The notes: generated by a model not told the origin, from the sequence alone. 64,000 nt of DNA from DATJFQ01 sp035495555 (GCA_035495555.1 DATJFQ010000038.1:36228-100227); one strand, 5' to 3'; positions 47,591 through 56,050 are shown, numbered from the stretch's first letter. Numbers and translations are program-made.

Positions 47591-48595
47591 ATGGCCACAA
47601 CGGTCGCAGTCACTCCTGACAAAGTCATGCAGATCATTACCGGCGGCTGGGCGTCCGCGATTCTCGGCGCCGCGGCGCGTCATCGCGTGTTCGACGCGCT
47701 CGAGGCCGGCACGACGGACGTGGACGGCGTCGCGTCCAGAGCCGGTATTTCCGCACGAGGCGCGCAGGCGATCCTCGACGGCCTCGCGGGTCTCGGATTG
47801 ATCACCAACACCAACGGCACCTACCGCAACACGCCCGAGGCATCCGCGTTTCTGACGAGCGACAAGCCCTCATACCTTGGTCCTATGGCGGAGGTGATGA
47901 CGGACGGCCTCACCGACTGGGCAAAGCTGCCCGAGGCCGTGAAGACCGGCAGTCCCTCGGCGGCGGCGAGCGCAGACGTGCCGCAGAATCCGTTCTGGGA
48001 GCAACTCACACCCGCGATCGCGACGCTGTCGTATCCCGTGGCGCAGCTCGCGGCCGACCGGCTCGGCATCGCGAAGGCCGGCGCGATCAGGTGGCTCGAC
48101 GTGGGCGGCGGTTCCGGCGTATGGTCGGCCGTCTGGCTCCGGGCGAATCCGCGCGCGCACGGCGTCCAGCTCGATTGGCCGAACGTGAATCGGCTCGCGA
48201 GGCCGTTTGTCGCGAAACACGGCGTCGGCGATCGCTTCTCGACGATCGACGGTAATTTCCACGACGCGGACTTCGGAACGGCCGAATACGAGTTCGCGAT
48301 CTTCTCCCACATCGCGCATCAGGAAACGCCCGAGGAGAACGTCGCGTTGTACAAGAAGTTCCACCGCGCATTGAAACCGGGCGGCACGCTGGTCATCAAC
48401 GATTTCGTGCTCGACGAGCAGCGCAACGGCCATCCTTTTGCGATGCTGTTTGCGTCGCAGATGGTGCTCGTCAGCAAGGGCGGCCTCACGTGGCGGCAGT
48501 CCGATTACCGACAGTGGCTGTCGGATGCCGGATTCACCTCGGTCGAGATCGTCCCGACGCCAACCCCGTCAACGCTGGTGCTCGGAACGCGATAA
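47591..48595 (+). CDS. SAM-dependent O-methyltransferase (family 2, winged helix)
   Basis: A 334-residue methyltransferase of the hydroxyneurosporene/caffeate O-methyltransferase type. Residues about 15-85 form the winged-helix dimerisation domain (ILGAAARHRVFDAL, then IDPA-like segments). The SAM motif is WLDVGGGSGVWS near 167-178. Later motifs are HIAHQETPEENV and LKPGGTLVINDFVLDE. The ATG at 47591 has an ideal AAGGAGG 9 bp upstream, unlike the kinases nearby. The small-molecule acceptor is unknown. It stands alone after the decayed kinase. Confidence 0.88.
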   Translation: MATTVAVTPDKVMQIITGGWASAILGAAARHRVFDALEAGTTDVDGVASRAGISARGAQAILDGLAGLGLITNTNGTYRNTPEASAFLTSDKPSYLGPMAEVMTDGLTDWAKLPEAVKTGSPSAAASADVPQNPFWEQLTPAIATLSYPVAQLAADRLGIAKAGAIRWLDVGGGSGVWSAVWLRANPRAHGVQLDWPNVNRLARPFVAKHGVGDRFSTIDGNFHDADFGTAEYEFAIFSHIAHQETPEENVALYKKFHRALKPGGTLVINDFVLDEQRNGHPFAMLFASQMVLVSKGGLTWRQSDYRQWLSDAGFTSVEIVPTPTPSTLVLGTR

Positions 48596-48732
48596 CCGCT
48601 GCCCCAATCGTGTTCGGTAGTGCGGCGGTGGACCGCCGAACCGATAAACGACACTGCCATTGACAGGTCTCCGTCAGACCCGCGCACGGCAGTCGGGCCT
48701 GAGCGGGCGCGGATTTTGCTCAGCTCGACATC

Positions 48733-49131
48733 GTGCAGAGACGCACCCCTCCGGCCGTCCTCGCGGCGGTGCTCATCACAGCCGGGCTTACGGCGTGCAG
48801 CAGCGCGGATAAGCAGCTTCAGGACGCCCAGAAGAAAATCGACGGTCTGAAGGCGACAACGCACGCCATCGCCGAGGCCTGGCGCAACGGTGATGTGTCC
48901 GCGACCTACGCCGGTACGGCATTTCAGCAGACCCTTCAACTTCTCGACAAAGAGCGCGCGTCGCTCAATGCCGCTCCGAAACTGCTCCTCGATCCCCGAG
49001 GCGCGTCGTTGTCGCGCGACGCCGAACAGCTCTCGCGGGCGCTCGCGGCGCTGATCGACGACGCGCGAAACCACGACGCCGCCTCCGCGCAGCAGCATCT
49101 CACGCAAGTGCCCGCAGGAGACTCGCCGTGA
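48733..49131 (+). CDS. Small putative lipoprotein
   Basis: A 132-residue protein starting at GTG 48733. A signal peptide ends in a lipobox LTAC (Cys at about 22), so outer- or inner-membrane anchoring is predicted. The mature part is helical and charged (LQDAQKKIDGLKATTH, ALAALIDDARNHDAAS), without a recognised family. Its end overlaps the Nramp-like gene start by 4 bp, giving a coupled operon of lipoprotein, transporter and two PRC-barrel proteins. The 137 bp before it hold only a GC hairpin (about 48622-48641). Confidence 0.75.
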   Translation: MQRRTPPAVLAAVLITAGLTACSSADKQLQDAQKKIDGLKATTHAIAEAWRNGDVSATYAGTAFQQTLQLLDKERASLNAAPKLLLDPRGASLSRDAEQLSRALAALIDDARNHDAASAQQHLTQVPAGDSP

Positions 49132-50342
49132 GCGCGATCGTCGACGTGATCCTCGGCATCGTCACGAGCATCGGCGGATTCATCGAAGTCGGATCGATCT
49201 CGACGTCCGCCCAGGCGGGGGCCGAATACGGATTCCAGCTGCTCTGGGCGATTGCGCTGGCGACGTTGATGCTCGCAGTGATGATCGAGATGTCCGGCAG
49301 GCTCGCCGCCGTCAGCCGGCGCTCCATCGATGCCGCCGTCCGCGAGCGCTTCGGGATTTCCTTCCAGTGGGTCCCGCTCGCCGCGGAACTGGGCATCGAC
49401 ACGCTCCTGTTCACCGCAGAAATCGGGGGCGCCGCGATCGCCATCAAGCTTGTCACGGGGATCGGTTTTCTCTGGTGGATTCTGCCGATTGGCATCGTCG
49501 TCTGGCTGGTCCTCGCGATGGCGGGCTTCAGCATCATCGAATACGGCTTCGGACTGCTCGGCCTCGTGACGCTGTGCTTCGTCTACGCAGCCTGGCGGCT
49601 GCAGCCGTCGACACACGATCTGGCGCGGTCGCTCGTGCCATCGCTGCCGGCGCACGATCCCGTCCGGTACGCGTTCATGTGCGTCAGCATCGTTGGCGCG
49701 ACGATCAGCCCATACCTCCTGAACTTCTACGCGTCGGGCTCGCTCGAGGAAAAACTCGCTGAAAAGGAACTGTGGGTGAACCGGACGACGGCGTATCTGG
49801 GCATGTGTTTCGGAGGCATCGTTTCAATGGGCGTCCTCGTTACGAGCGCGATGGTGCTGGGGCCGCGGCACATCACCGTCGATTCGTACGACCAGGCGGC
49901 GCTGATGCTCGTACCCGTGTTTCACCGATGGGCGATAGGGTTATTCGCGGCCTCGCTCGGCATCGGCTGCCTTGGGGCGGCGGTGGAGATTGCGCTCAAT
50001 GCCGGCTATGCGTTTTCCCAGGCGTTCGGGTGGCCGTGGGGCGCGAACAAGCCGCGGACGGACGCGACGCGGTTTTCGGCTGCGTTCACGCTCGTCACGA
50101 TCGCAGGCGTCATCATCGGACTCATCGGGTTCGATCCGCTGCGACTGACGATGATCTCGCTCGCACTGACGGTCGTGATCATGCCGATCGTCGTGCTGCC
50201 GTTCCTCGCGCTGATGAACGACAGCCGGTATGTGAAATCACACACGAGCGGACCGGTTGGCAATGCGTTCCTGGCGGCGTTGACCGTGCTGGGCGCGCTC
50301 CTCGCGATCGTCGTGGTGCCGCTGGAGATCTTCGGTGGCTGA
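49128..50342 (+). CDS. Nramp-like divalent metal transporter with altered ion-site motifs
   Basis: A 404-residue membrane protein with about 10-11 helices and the overall pattern of the Nramp family (PF01566-like). It shows SARRxAAV-type MSGRLAAVSRRS after helix 2 and ELGIDTLLFTAEIGGAA in helix 3. In helix 1, where classical Nramps have DPGN, it reads GGFIEVGS (E20). In helix 6, where MPH is expected, it reads TISPYLL (S194-P195-Y196). Both metal-coordinating motifs are therefore changed, so the substrate may not be Mn/Fe. The GTG start overlaps the lipoprotein stop. The end overlaps a PRC-barrel gene by 8 bp. Confidence 0.8.
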   Translation: MSAIVDVILGIVTSIGGFIEVGSISTSAQAGAEYGFQLLWAIALATLMLAVMIEMSGRLAAVSRRSIDAAVRERFGISFQWVPLAAELGIDTLLFTAEIGGAAIAIKLVTGIGFLWWILPIGIVVWLVLAMAGFSIIEYGFGLLGLVTLCFVYAAWRLQPSTHDLARSLVPSLPAHDPVRYAFMCVSIVGATISPYLLNFYASGSLEEKLAEKELWVNRTTAYLGMCFGGIVSMGVLVTSAMVLGPRHITVDSYDQAALMLVPVFHRWAIGLFAASLGIGCLGAAVEIALNAGYAFSQAFGWPWGANKPRTDATRFSAAFTLVTIAGVIIGLIGFDPLRLTMISLALTVVIMPIVVLPFLALMNDSRYVKSHTSGPVGNAFLAALTVLGALLAIVVVPLEIFGG

Positions 50343-50697
50343 CCTCCATCTGGCGCGCGACCTCGAAGACAAGCGCGTGATCGACCGCAACGGGCGCGAG
50401 ATCGGGCGCGTCGACCGCGTCGTCCTCGCGCAGCCGCGGAACGGCATGGCGCACGTCATCGCGATCGAGATCGGCCCGACGGCGTTGGGTACCAGACTGC
50501 ATCCGGTCGTAGGGCGCATCGCGCGGGCGATCGAGCACGTGTTCCAATTAGAGGAGGGTCGCCCCGTGCGGCTGGCCGTCGAGGACATCGAGAGCGTCAC
50601 CGACAACGTCAAGCTGCGCCTCACGGCCGGCGATACGGCGGCACTCGCGGTCGAGCAGCGGCTCCGGCCGGTCGTCCGCCACTTTCCGGGTGCGTGA
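50335..50697 (+). CDS. PRC-barrel-like protein 1
   Basis: A 120-residue soluble protein whose first ~45 residues fit a PRC-barrel (RDLEDKRVIDRNGREIGRVD, RVVLAQ). The remainder has further short strands. Starts at GTG inside the end of the transporter gene. PRC barrels are small beta-barrels found in ribosome maturation and regulatory proteins and next to some Mg/Mn transporters. A regulatory partner role for the transporter is inferred from coupling only. Confidence 0.65.
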   Translation: MADLHLARDLEDKRVIDRNGREIGRVDRVVLAQPRNGMAHVIAIEIGPTALGTRLHPVVGRIARAIEHVFQLEEGRPVRLAVEDIESVTDNVKLRLTAGDTAALAVEQRLRPVVRHFPGA

Positions 50698-50999
50698 GCG
50701 AAATGGGTGCAGCAGGCGTGCGGGAATTCTGTCTAGACGAGGTGCTCGGCCGCCAGGTCCACACCCGCAACGGCGTGCGCATCGGACGCCTCGAGGAACT
50801 GCGCTGCAGCGGACCAGTCCCTTACGAGGTGACGGAGTACGTCATCGGCCTCGCCGGTCTGTTCGATCGCCTGCACCTGATTCGCGCGGTCATCGGGCTG
50901 AAGCCGAACGGCTTCGTCGCAACGGCTCGCCAACTGGATCTGACCGATCCGGCGAAGCCGCTGCTCACGTGTGATCTATCCGACCTGCGCCGCTTGTAG
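50694..50999 (+). CDS. PRC-barrel-like protein 2
   Basis: A 101-residue protein with the PRC-like opening LDEVLGRQVHTRNGVRIGRL, EELRCS and a C-terminal strand-rich region. The GTG at 50694 overlaps the previous stop by 4 bp. It is last in the four-gene operon. It is probably a paralogue of the preceding gene that diverged after duplication. Role unknown. Confidence 0.65.
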   Translation: MSEMGAAGVREFCLDEVLGRQVHTRNGVRIGRLEELRCSGPVPYEVTEYVIGLAGLFDRLHLIRAVIGLKPNGFVATARQLDLTDPAKPLLTCDLSDLRRL

Positions 51000-51070
51000 C
51001 GACGCACCTCACACCGATCAACAACACCGGGAGTGGCGGCAACCCGGAGCGCTGCAGTCCACGGCGGCGG

Positions 51071-51076
51071 TATGAT
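51071..51076 (+). promoter_or_regulatory. Putative -10 box (TATGAT) of the DUF5996 gene
   Basis: TATGAT with a 6-bp gap to the ATG at 51083 and no Shine-Dalgarno. A leaderless transcript is inferred. Confidence 0.45.
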
Positions 51077-51082
51077 GCGAAC

Positions 51083-51973
51083 ATGGCTGAGGACACCTGG
51101 CCGGCGCTGCCATATGAGCGCTGGAAGAACACGTACGCGACGGTCCACATGTGGTCCCAAATCGTCGGGAAGATCACGCTGGCGCTGGCGCCGCCAATCA
51201 ATCACTCCTGGGGCATCGCGCTCCACGTGACGGCCTGCGGGCTGACGACGCCCCTCCTGTCGCACGATTCGCGCACGTTCACCATCGAGTTCGACTTCGT
51301 CTCCCACCGGTTGTACATCCGCACGTCGGATGGAGCCGAACGGGCGCTGCCGCTGGCGGCGCAGTGCGTCGCGGATTTCTATCAGGCGGTGATGGCGCTG
51401 CTCGGCGACATGGGGCTGCCGGTGACGATCTGGACCACGCCGGTGGAGATCCCGTCGCCGATCCGCTTCACCGACGACCGGGAGCACTGCGAGTACGACC
51501 CGGTCATGGCGAACCGCTTCTGGAAGATTCTGGTGCAGGTGGATCGCGTCTTCCGCGATTGCCGTACGCCTTTCATCGGCAAGTGCAGCCCCGTGCATTT
51601 CTTCTGGGGCAGCTTCGATCTGGCGGTGACGCGTTTCTCAGGACGCCCGGCGCCGCCGCGCGAGGGACCGGCATTCATGCGAGAGGCGTATTCACACGAA
51701 GTGATCAGCCACGGCTTCTGGCCAGGCAGCGGGCCGGTACTCGAACCCGCGTTCTATGCGTACGCGGTCCCGGAACCCGGAGGCCTGAAAACGGCGGCGA
51801 TCAAGCCGGCAGCCGCCTACTATCACCGGGAGCTCGGTGAGTTCATCCTCCCATACGAGGCCGTGAGGACGGCCTCATCACCGGACCAGATGATCGCGGA
51901 CTTCGTCGACAGCACGTATGATGCGGCCGCCACGCTTGCCGGTTGGGATCGCGCGTCCCTGGAACGTCATTAG
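51083..51973 (+). CDS. DUF5996 family protein
   Basis: A 296-residue cytoplasmic protein. The opening WPALPYERWKNTYATVHMWS followed by QIVGKITLALAPPINHSWG is the hallmark of DUF5996. Later features are IPSPIRFTDDREHCEYDP and FWGSFDLAVTRFSGRPAPP. Length is typical. No catalytic residues are established for this family. It is convergent with the next gene across an inverted heptad array. Confidence 0.87.
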   Translation: MAEDTWPALPYERWKNTYATVHMWSQIVGKITLALAPPINHSWGIALHVTACGLTTPLLSHDSRTFTIEFDFVSHRLYIRTSDGAERALPLAAQCVADFYQAVMALLGDMGLPVTIWTTPVEIPSPIRFTDDREHCEYDPVMANRFWKILVQVDRVFRDCRTPFIGKCSPVHFFWGSFDLAVTRFSGRPAPPREGPAFMREAYSHEVISHGFWPGSGPVLEPAFYAYAVPEPGGLKTAAIKPAAAYYHRELGEFILPYEAVRTASSPDQMIADFVDSTYDAAATLAGWDRASLERH

Positions 51974-51998
51974 AGGACGCGCCTGACGCCGTCAAATT

Positions 51999-52096
51999 CC
52001 CAACGCTCAACCCCCAAGCTCAACTCTCGAATCCCTCCAACGTCGCTTGCCCGAAGAGTTTGGGAGTTGGGATTTGGGAATTGGGAGTTGGGAGTT
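51999..52096. repeat. Inverted heptad array, GGGAGTT type, at a convergent junction
   Basis: The left arm (51999-52033) holds CCCAACG, CTCAACC, CCCAAGC and decayed units. The right arm (52062-52096) holds GGGAGTT, GGGATTT, GGGAATT, GGGAGTT, GGGAGTT. The arms are complementary enough to fold. The right arm has five G3 runs. It ends 7 bp before the stop of the minus-strand gene. Confidence 0.87.
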
Positions 52097-52103
52097 ATCA
52101 GCG

Positions 52104-52775
52104 TCAGAGTCCAAACGTCGCCATCGGCATATTGTCTTCGAGCTGCTTTCGGTACTTCTCGACGAGTTTCACGTTCGCGGACGACGATGGGCCGCTGAAG
52201 GCCCCCCCGAGCATGATCTCCTGGTTTGGCTCCTCGTTGTGTTTAATCTGCTCCGCGATCTTCCCGAAGTCGATGTCGACCAGCGGGAGCTTCAGCGACT
52301 TGTAAGCTTCGCTGCGGATCCAGCGATACTCCGAGAGCGAGAGTCCCACTTCGTTCAGCGCCTCGACCTGCGCGTGCTTGGCGTCGAGCCAGCTCGCCGC
52401 GAGATCGCGGTAGGCCGCAATCAACTGCGGCAGGTCCAGGACGCTGGCTTCTTTCTTGTCAGTCAAGGTCTTGTATTTGCGCTGCAGCACGTCGAAATTG
52501 TGGCCGAGCCTCGCTCGCACGCGCGTCTGCACCTCGACGAACTTGTCGACCTGATTCTGGGTCAACGTGCCGCCGGACGGGATCAGGAACGGGGTTTTGA
52601 CCTGAACGCCGTCTTCAATTTGCGGAATCTTCCCGAGTTCCGCGAACTGCGTCGCCGTCGACTTGAGCTGCGCGTACGACGCCTTCGCTTTTCCGTAGAT
52701 GTAGTAGCCGACGCCCGCGGCGGCAACGCAGCCGACCGCGAGAACGATGAGACAGCCGATCGCGACCTTCTTCAT
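52104..52775 (-). CDS. Membrane-anchored hypothetical protein
   Basis: A 223-residue protein with one N-terminal helix (about 5-27, AIGCLIVLAVGCVAAAGVGYY) and a long, mostly helical exterior domain. It has no signal-peptidase site that I can place with confidence. Segments such as VDKFVEVQTRVRARLGHNF and ALNEVGLSLSEYRWIRSEAY suggest a helical bundle. No family recognised. The start has no strong ribosome-binding site. Confidence 0.7.
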   Translation of the reverse strand: MKKVAIGCLIVLAVGCVAAAGVGYYIYGKAKASYAQLKSTATQFAELGKIPQIEDGVQVKTPFLIPSGGTLTQNQVDKFVEVQTRVRARLGHNFDVLQRKYKTLTDKKEASVLDLPQLIAAYRDLAASWLDAKHAQVEALNEVGLSLSEYRWIRSEAYKSLKLPLVDIDFGKIAEQIKHNEEPNQEIMLGGAFSGPSSSANVKLVEKYRKQLEDNMPMATFGL

Positions 52776-52826
52776 GGACGTACTCCGGCGTGGATGCTGG
52801 GGCAGGAGATTGTATATCCGTTTGCC

Positions 52827-53123
52827 TCAGGGCATCGCGGTGAGCACCGACAACCACGGTCCGATCGCGCAGACGAGCATGACCACTGTGAGCGCGCCAA
52901 GCGTTTTGAATCGGCCGGCGCTGTAGAGCAGCACGGCGAGCGCGCAGGAAACCCCCTTGGCCATCAGCAGGGTCGTGGCGGGACCCGCCACGCCAATCCA
53001 GGTCACGAGGATCGGGTTGCCCTCGGCGGCAGGACCGAAAATCTGGACGGCCGCAAACGTGATCAGTCCGTCTGCGAGCTGCAGGGCGATGAAGACGGCG
53101 AGGACGGCGCGCGCGAGTCGCAC
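52827..53123 (-). CDS. Small three-helix membrane protein (DUF5658-like)
   Basis: A 98-residue integral membrane protein with three or four helices. LQLADGLITFAAVQIFGPAAEGNPI near the N-terminus resembles DUF5658-type proteins, which share a D...E.NP pattern. It starts at GTG 53123. Upstream lies about 115 bp of unremarkable sequence and then the heptad array after the PEGA gene. Function unknown. Confidence 0.65.
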   Translation of the reverse strand: MRLARAVLAVFIALQLADGLITFAAVQIFGPAAEGNPILVTWIGVAGPATTLLMAKGVSCALAVLLYSAGRFKTLGALTVVMLVCAIGPWLSVLTAMP

Positions 53124-53240
53124 GCCATCTGTTGTGCACGCAGGTTGCCGAGAAGAATCGCAAAAACTGGCCGGAAATTGCGATCTTCGCGAAAATTAGT
53201 CAGCCTGGATGGCGCCTTTTGGCTGGCCAGCGGAGTGTGA

Positions 53241-53330
53241 ATTCCCAACTCCGAATTCCCAAGCCCAACCTCCAGCCTCGCGAATTGGGAGTTGAGGAAA
53301 TTGGGCGTTGGGAGTTGGGAATTGGGAGTT
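53241..53330. repeat. Inverted heptad array, GGGAGTT type
   Basis: The left arm has ATTCCCA, ACTCCGA, ATTCCCA, AGCCCAA. The right arm has GGGAGTT (53287), a 9-bp irregular unit, then GGGCGTT, GGGAGTT, GGGAATT, GGGAGTT ending at 53330. It ends 9 bp from the stop of the PEGA gene. Confidence 0.85.
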
Positions 53331-53339
53331 TTATTTGCC

Positions 53340-54170
53340 CTATCGACGACGAAGCGAGGCTTTGTATGGCGTCACCTCACCGGCCGCGATGTCGGCGTCG
53401 AACGACATCGACTCGTATCCTTCGGCGCGAATCTCGACGCGATGGCGCCCGGGCGTCAACCCGAGGGGCTGCACGTTCGGCCCGAAGTCGGCGCCCGTCC
53501 CCATGTACTTCCCGTCGATGAACACGGACGCGGTCGGCGGATCGACTTCGAAGCTCACCCCGCCGCTTGTCGCTGGCGCTGCACCGGGGCGCACGTCGAC
53601 CGTGTCGGGGTTGCCGCGACCGTCATCCACGTAGCCGGAGCTGTCTGGAGATGAGGCGGACGGATAGGTGGCCGACGGGTAATTGGAGGACGGGTAGTTT
53701 GCCGACGGATAGTTGGCCGACGGGTAATTGCCCGACGGATAGTTCGACGGGTCGTTCGGAGACGGATAGTTCGACGGCGGATACGGATAACTCGCCGGCG
53801 GGTACGTTCCGTACGGATAGCTCGGGGCTGGATACCCGTTGTAGTAGGGATAGGCCGGGTACGGGTAGCCGTACGAATACGGATAGCCCGACCAGTAATA
53901 GCCGGACCACGTCACCGGATATCCCGCCCACAAACCGATGCCGAGGCTGATCCGGGGCGCGAACCGGTAGTACGGCCGGTAGTAGGTATACGGCCGGGAG
54001 TAACCGCGATTGACGATCACGGTCCGCGGAACGTAGACCGGACGGGACCGCGAGACGGCCGTGCCGCGGCTGCTCCCGTGACTCCCGCGACGCTGGGCAA
54101 GCGCCGGAGTCGCAAAAGCCGCGATGCCGACCGCGACCGCGACCGGGGTGACGAATCTGGTTATGGACAT
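53340..54170 (-). CDS. PEGA-domain protein with Tyr/Pro-rich repeat region
   Basis: A 276-residue secreted protein. A signal peptide ends near residue 26 (ATPALAQ). Residues about 45-125 are Tyr/Pro/Gly-rich. Residues about 125-170 form tandem NYPSG/NYPSA/NYPSS pentapeptides encoded by 15-bp repeats (DNA 53664-53760). A PEGA domain follows at about 195-276 (VSFEVDPPTASVFIDGKYMG, LTPGRHRVEIRAEGYES). PEGA domains are found in surface and S-layer-associated proteins and are thought to bind sugars. Start ATG 54170 follows a GAGGG ribosome-binding site and gives a clean signal peptide. Confidence 0.87.
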   Translation of the reverse strand: MSITRFVTPVAVAVGIAAFATPALAQRRGSHGSSRGTAVSRSRPVYVPRTVIVNRGYSRPYTYYRPYYRFAPRISLGIGLWAGYPVTWSGYYWSGYPYSYGYPYPAYPYYNGYPAPSYPYGTYPPASYPYPPSNYPSPNDPSNYPSGNYPSANYPSANYPSSNYPSATYPSASSPDSSGYVDDGRGNPDTVDVRPGAAPATSGGVSFEVDPPTASVFIDGKYMGTGADFGPNVQPLGLTPGRHRVEIRAEGYESMSFDADIAAGEVTPYKASLRRR

Positions 54171-54299
54171 GTGTCCCTCTGTATCAACGGTGTTGCCAAC
54201 GCCGGTGCTTCGATTTTGCGCCCGGAATCGCGCGGATGCAATGGCCGGCGCCGGCAAGCGTCCGCCGCCGTGGACACCTGATCCGGAATGCTGCCCCGC

Positions 54300-54359
54300 G
54301 CCTCCCGCCTCCCGCCTCGCGGCTCGCACCTCGCGCCTCCCGCCTCGCGCCTTGCGAGG
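54300..54359. repeat. Heptad array, GAGGCGC type (inverted), 8 units
   Basis: Units GCCTCCC, GCCTCCC, GCCTCGC, GGCTCGC, ACCTCGC, GCCTCCC, GCCTCGC, GCCTTGC in phase, then GAGG. It ends next to the stop codon (54360-54362) of the minus-strand phosphatase gene. Confidence 0.9.
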
Positions 54360-55016
54360 CTATTGCGGACAGACGGACGACAGGCCGTTCAACCCTTCGC
54401 TCTGTCGTTCGAAGGTCGCCGAGATGCCGCCGCCCGCGTAATCCACGTGAACGATATAAAGACTGTCGAAGTCCGTCGACGCCCACGCCGGTACGGTAGC
54501 GCCACCGCCGTAGCGATTCATGATGTCCTGCACGACCTTCTGCAGGTAGATGTGTTCCCACGCGACGAAGATGGTCGTGTTCGCCTTCGACGATCGAATG
54601 ATCAGCGACTCCAGCGACGAGATGTCGGTGTAGCCATAGTGGGTGTTCACCGAGCGCGCGGCGCGAATTGCGGTGGGCTCGAGCGTCGCGAGCGGCCGGA
54701 CGTAGTAAAAGCTGCCGGCGGCGTCCGAAATCTTGACCGATGGATCGGGTGCGTAGAGGAAATCCGGTGTCCCGAACCGGGCGAGGAGCACGTTTGGCAA
54801 CGCCAACGCGCGGTTGAGGCCTTGACACGACAGGTTACCGAGCCCCGACGACGGCTTTTCGCCATGGCGGAAGAAGACGATCGTCTGCTGCGCAGAGGCG
54901 GCAGACGCCGACCCGATGAACACGAGCGTAGAGAAGAGCACCACAGAACGGAAACGGGATCGAAAAAGCACGAACACCTCGAGCGTCCTTCGCAGGGCGA
55001 CCGCCAACCTTGTCAC
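54360..55016 (-). CDS. Histidine-phosphatase superfamily protein (secreted)
   Basis: A 218-residue protein. A hydrophobic export segment lies at about 24-42. The catalytic motif FRHGEKP gives nucleophile H51 with R50, and a second His is in AWEHIYLQ near residue 155. This matches the branch-1 histidine phosphatase core. The insert with ISDAAGSFYYVRPLATLEPT is not familiar. GTG 55016 is the assumed start, and a start nearer the hydrophobic stretch is possible. Substrate unknown. Confidence 0.82.
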   Translation of the reverse strand: MTRLAVALRRTLEVFVLFRSRFRSVVLFSTLVFIGSASAASAQQTIVFFRHGEKPSSGLGNLSCQGLNRALALPNVLLARFGTPDFLYAPDPSVKISDAAGSFYYVRPLATLEPTAIRAARSVNTHYGYTDISSLESLIIRSSKANTTIFVAWEHIYLQKVVQDIMNRYGGGATVPAWASTDFDSLYIVHVDYAGGGISATFERQSEGLNGLSSVCPQ

Positions 55017-55061
55017 TCGATGGACTCTGTGATCAAGCAGAGCATTAATGCTGAATGCTGA

Positions 55062-55979
55062 TCAGTGAGGGGCGGTCAGCTTCTTCAGCGCTGCGGCGGC
55101 GGCGTCTGCGCGTTTCTGCGCGGCGGTGACGGCCGCACGAGCGTCAGGAATGCGCTTTTCGGCAGTCTCACGCTCCGTCTGAATTCTCGTCAAGGCGGCT
55201 TCGGCGCGTTCGAGGTCGGCTTTCGCTTCTTCCATGGCTTTGCGCGCGCTCTCGACAGTGCCCGCCGCCCGTCGTTCTTCGCGGGCCAGACGCGCTGACT
55301 CGAACTCATCGCGCCGCGCGGCCTGTTCCGCTTCGCGGACCGCGCGCTCGCTTGACGCGACGTCCTGTCGCGCCGTTGCCACAGCGCGAGCGTCAGGCCG
55401 CCGGGCGTGAGCGTGTGTACGTGAGGCCGGGTGCGCGGCTGGGTGTGAGTGTGCGGGCGCGGCGGCGCCGCGCTGCGCTTTTGTTCCCGATGAACCCTTC
55501 GCGCCGCCAACAGTGAGGCCGGCAAGCATTTCGAAACCGCCGGGCTGAAGTGTTTTCACGAGCCGTCCTGGCTGAACGACGTCGGAGGGCAGCGCGCGAA
55601 GAGTATTGAGGACGCCCTGCCGCGTCGCGTCCGTGACAGGGTGCGATGACTGTTCGAGAATCTTCAGCGTCGCCTTCAACGCCGACTCGACCGCCTCGTC
55701 GTGCACCTTTCCGGCCGCGCGAACATCCGCCTCGCGCCCGCTGAGCACGGCTTTGTGGGCCCGGCGCAGGTTGTCGGCCGCCGCCATCAGGCCATCCCAC
55801 TCATCCCGATCGCTCCAATAGAGTTGATTGACGGCCCAGGCCGGCACCGACGGTTTGCCGAGCGCCCGAATCTGCCCGCCTTCGCGTCCGGCGCGCTTCG
55901 CGAGCGCATTCCGCTCTTCGGTGAAGGCGTCGGGCGGCAACTGATACAGCCGATCGACGTCCGCGTCGATCCCTTTCAT
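55062..55979 (-). CDS. Coiled-coil hypothetical protein
   Basis: A 305-residue protein of unknown function. The first ~140 residues are a compact domain (DRLYQLPPDAFTEERNALAK, KPSVPAWAVNQLYW) seen in actinobacterial and acidobacterial hypotheticals. A His/Ala/Pro-rich linker follows at about 175-205, then a highly charged helical coiled coil (about 205-300, with repeated AREERRAAG and AEAALTRIQTERE patterns). No signal peptide. I chose the ATG at 55979 since TATGCT lies 6 bp upstream. It is divergent from the SDR gene. Confidence 0.72.
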   Translation of the reverse strand: MKGIDADVDRLYQLPPDAFTEERNALAKRAGREGGQIRALGKPSVPAWAVNQLYWSDRDEWDGLMAAADNLRRAHKAVLSGREADVRAAGKVHDEAVESALKATLKILEQSSHPVTDATRQGVLNTLRALPSDVVQPGRLVKTLQPGGFEMLAGLTVGGAKGSSGTKAQRGAAAPAHSHPAAHPASRTHAHARRPDARAVATARQDVASSERAVREAEQAARRDEFESARLAREERRAAGTVESARKAMEEAKADLERAEAALTRIQTERETAEKRIPDARAAVTAAQKRADAAAAALKKLTAPH

Positions 55980-55985
55980 CTGCTC

Positions 55986-55991
55986 AGCATA
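55986..55991 (-). promoter_or_regulatory. Putative -10 box (TATGCT) of the coiled-coil gene
   Basis: TATGCT on the minus strand, 6 bp from the ATG at 55979. This supports a leaderless start there. Confidence 0.42.
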
Positions 55992-56050
55992 ATGCGTTCT
56001 CCGGCGGGCGTTGACGCTGCCGTGGCATGCCGGTTGTAACCGCTCCGCGC

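Noticed and set aside
48622..48641. GGCGG-TGGA-CCGCC hairpin after the O-methyltransferase gene, considered as a terminator
   Set aside because: A short stem exists but no U-tract follows on either strand. Too weak to annotate.
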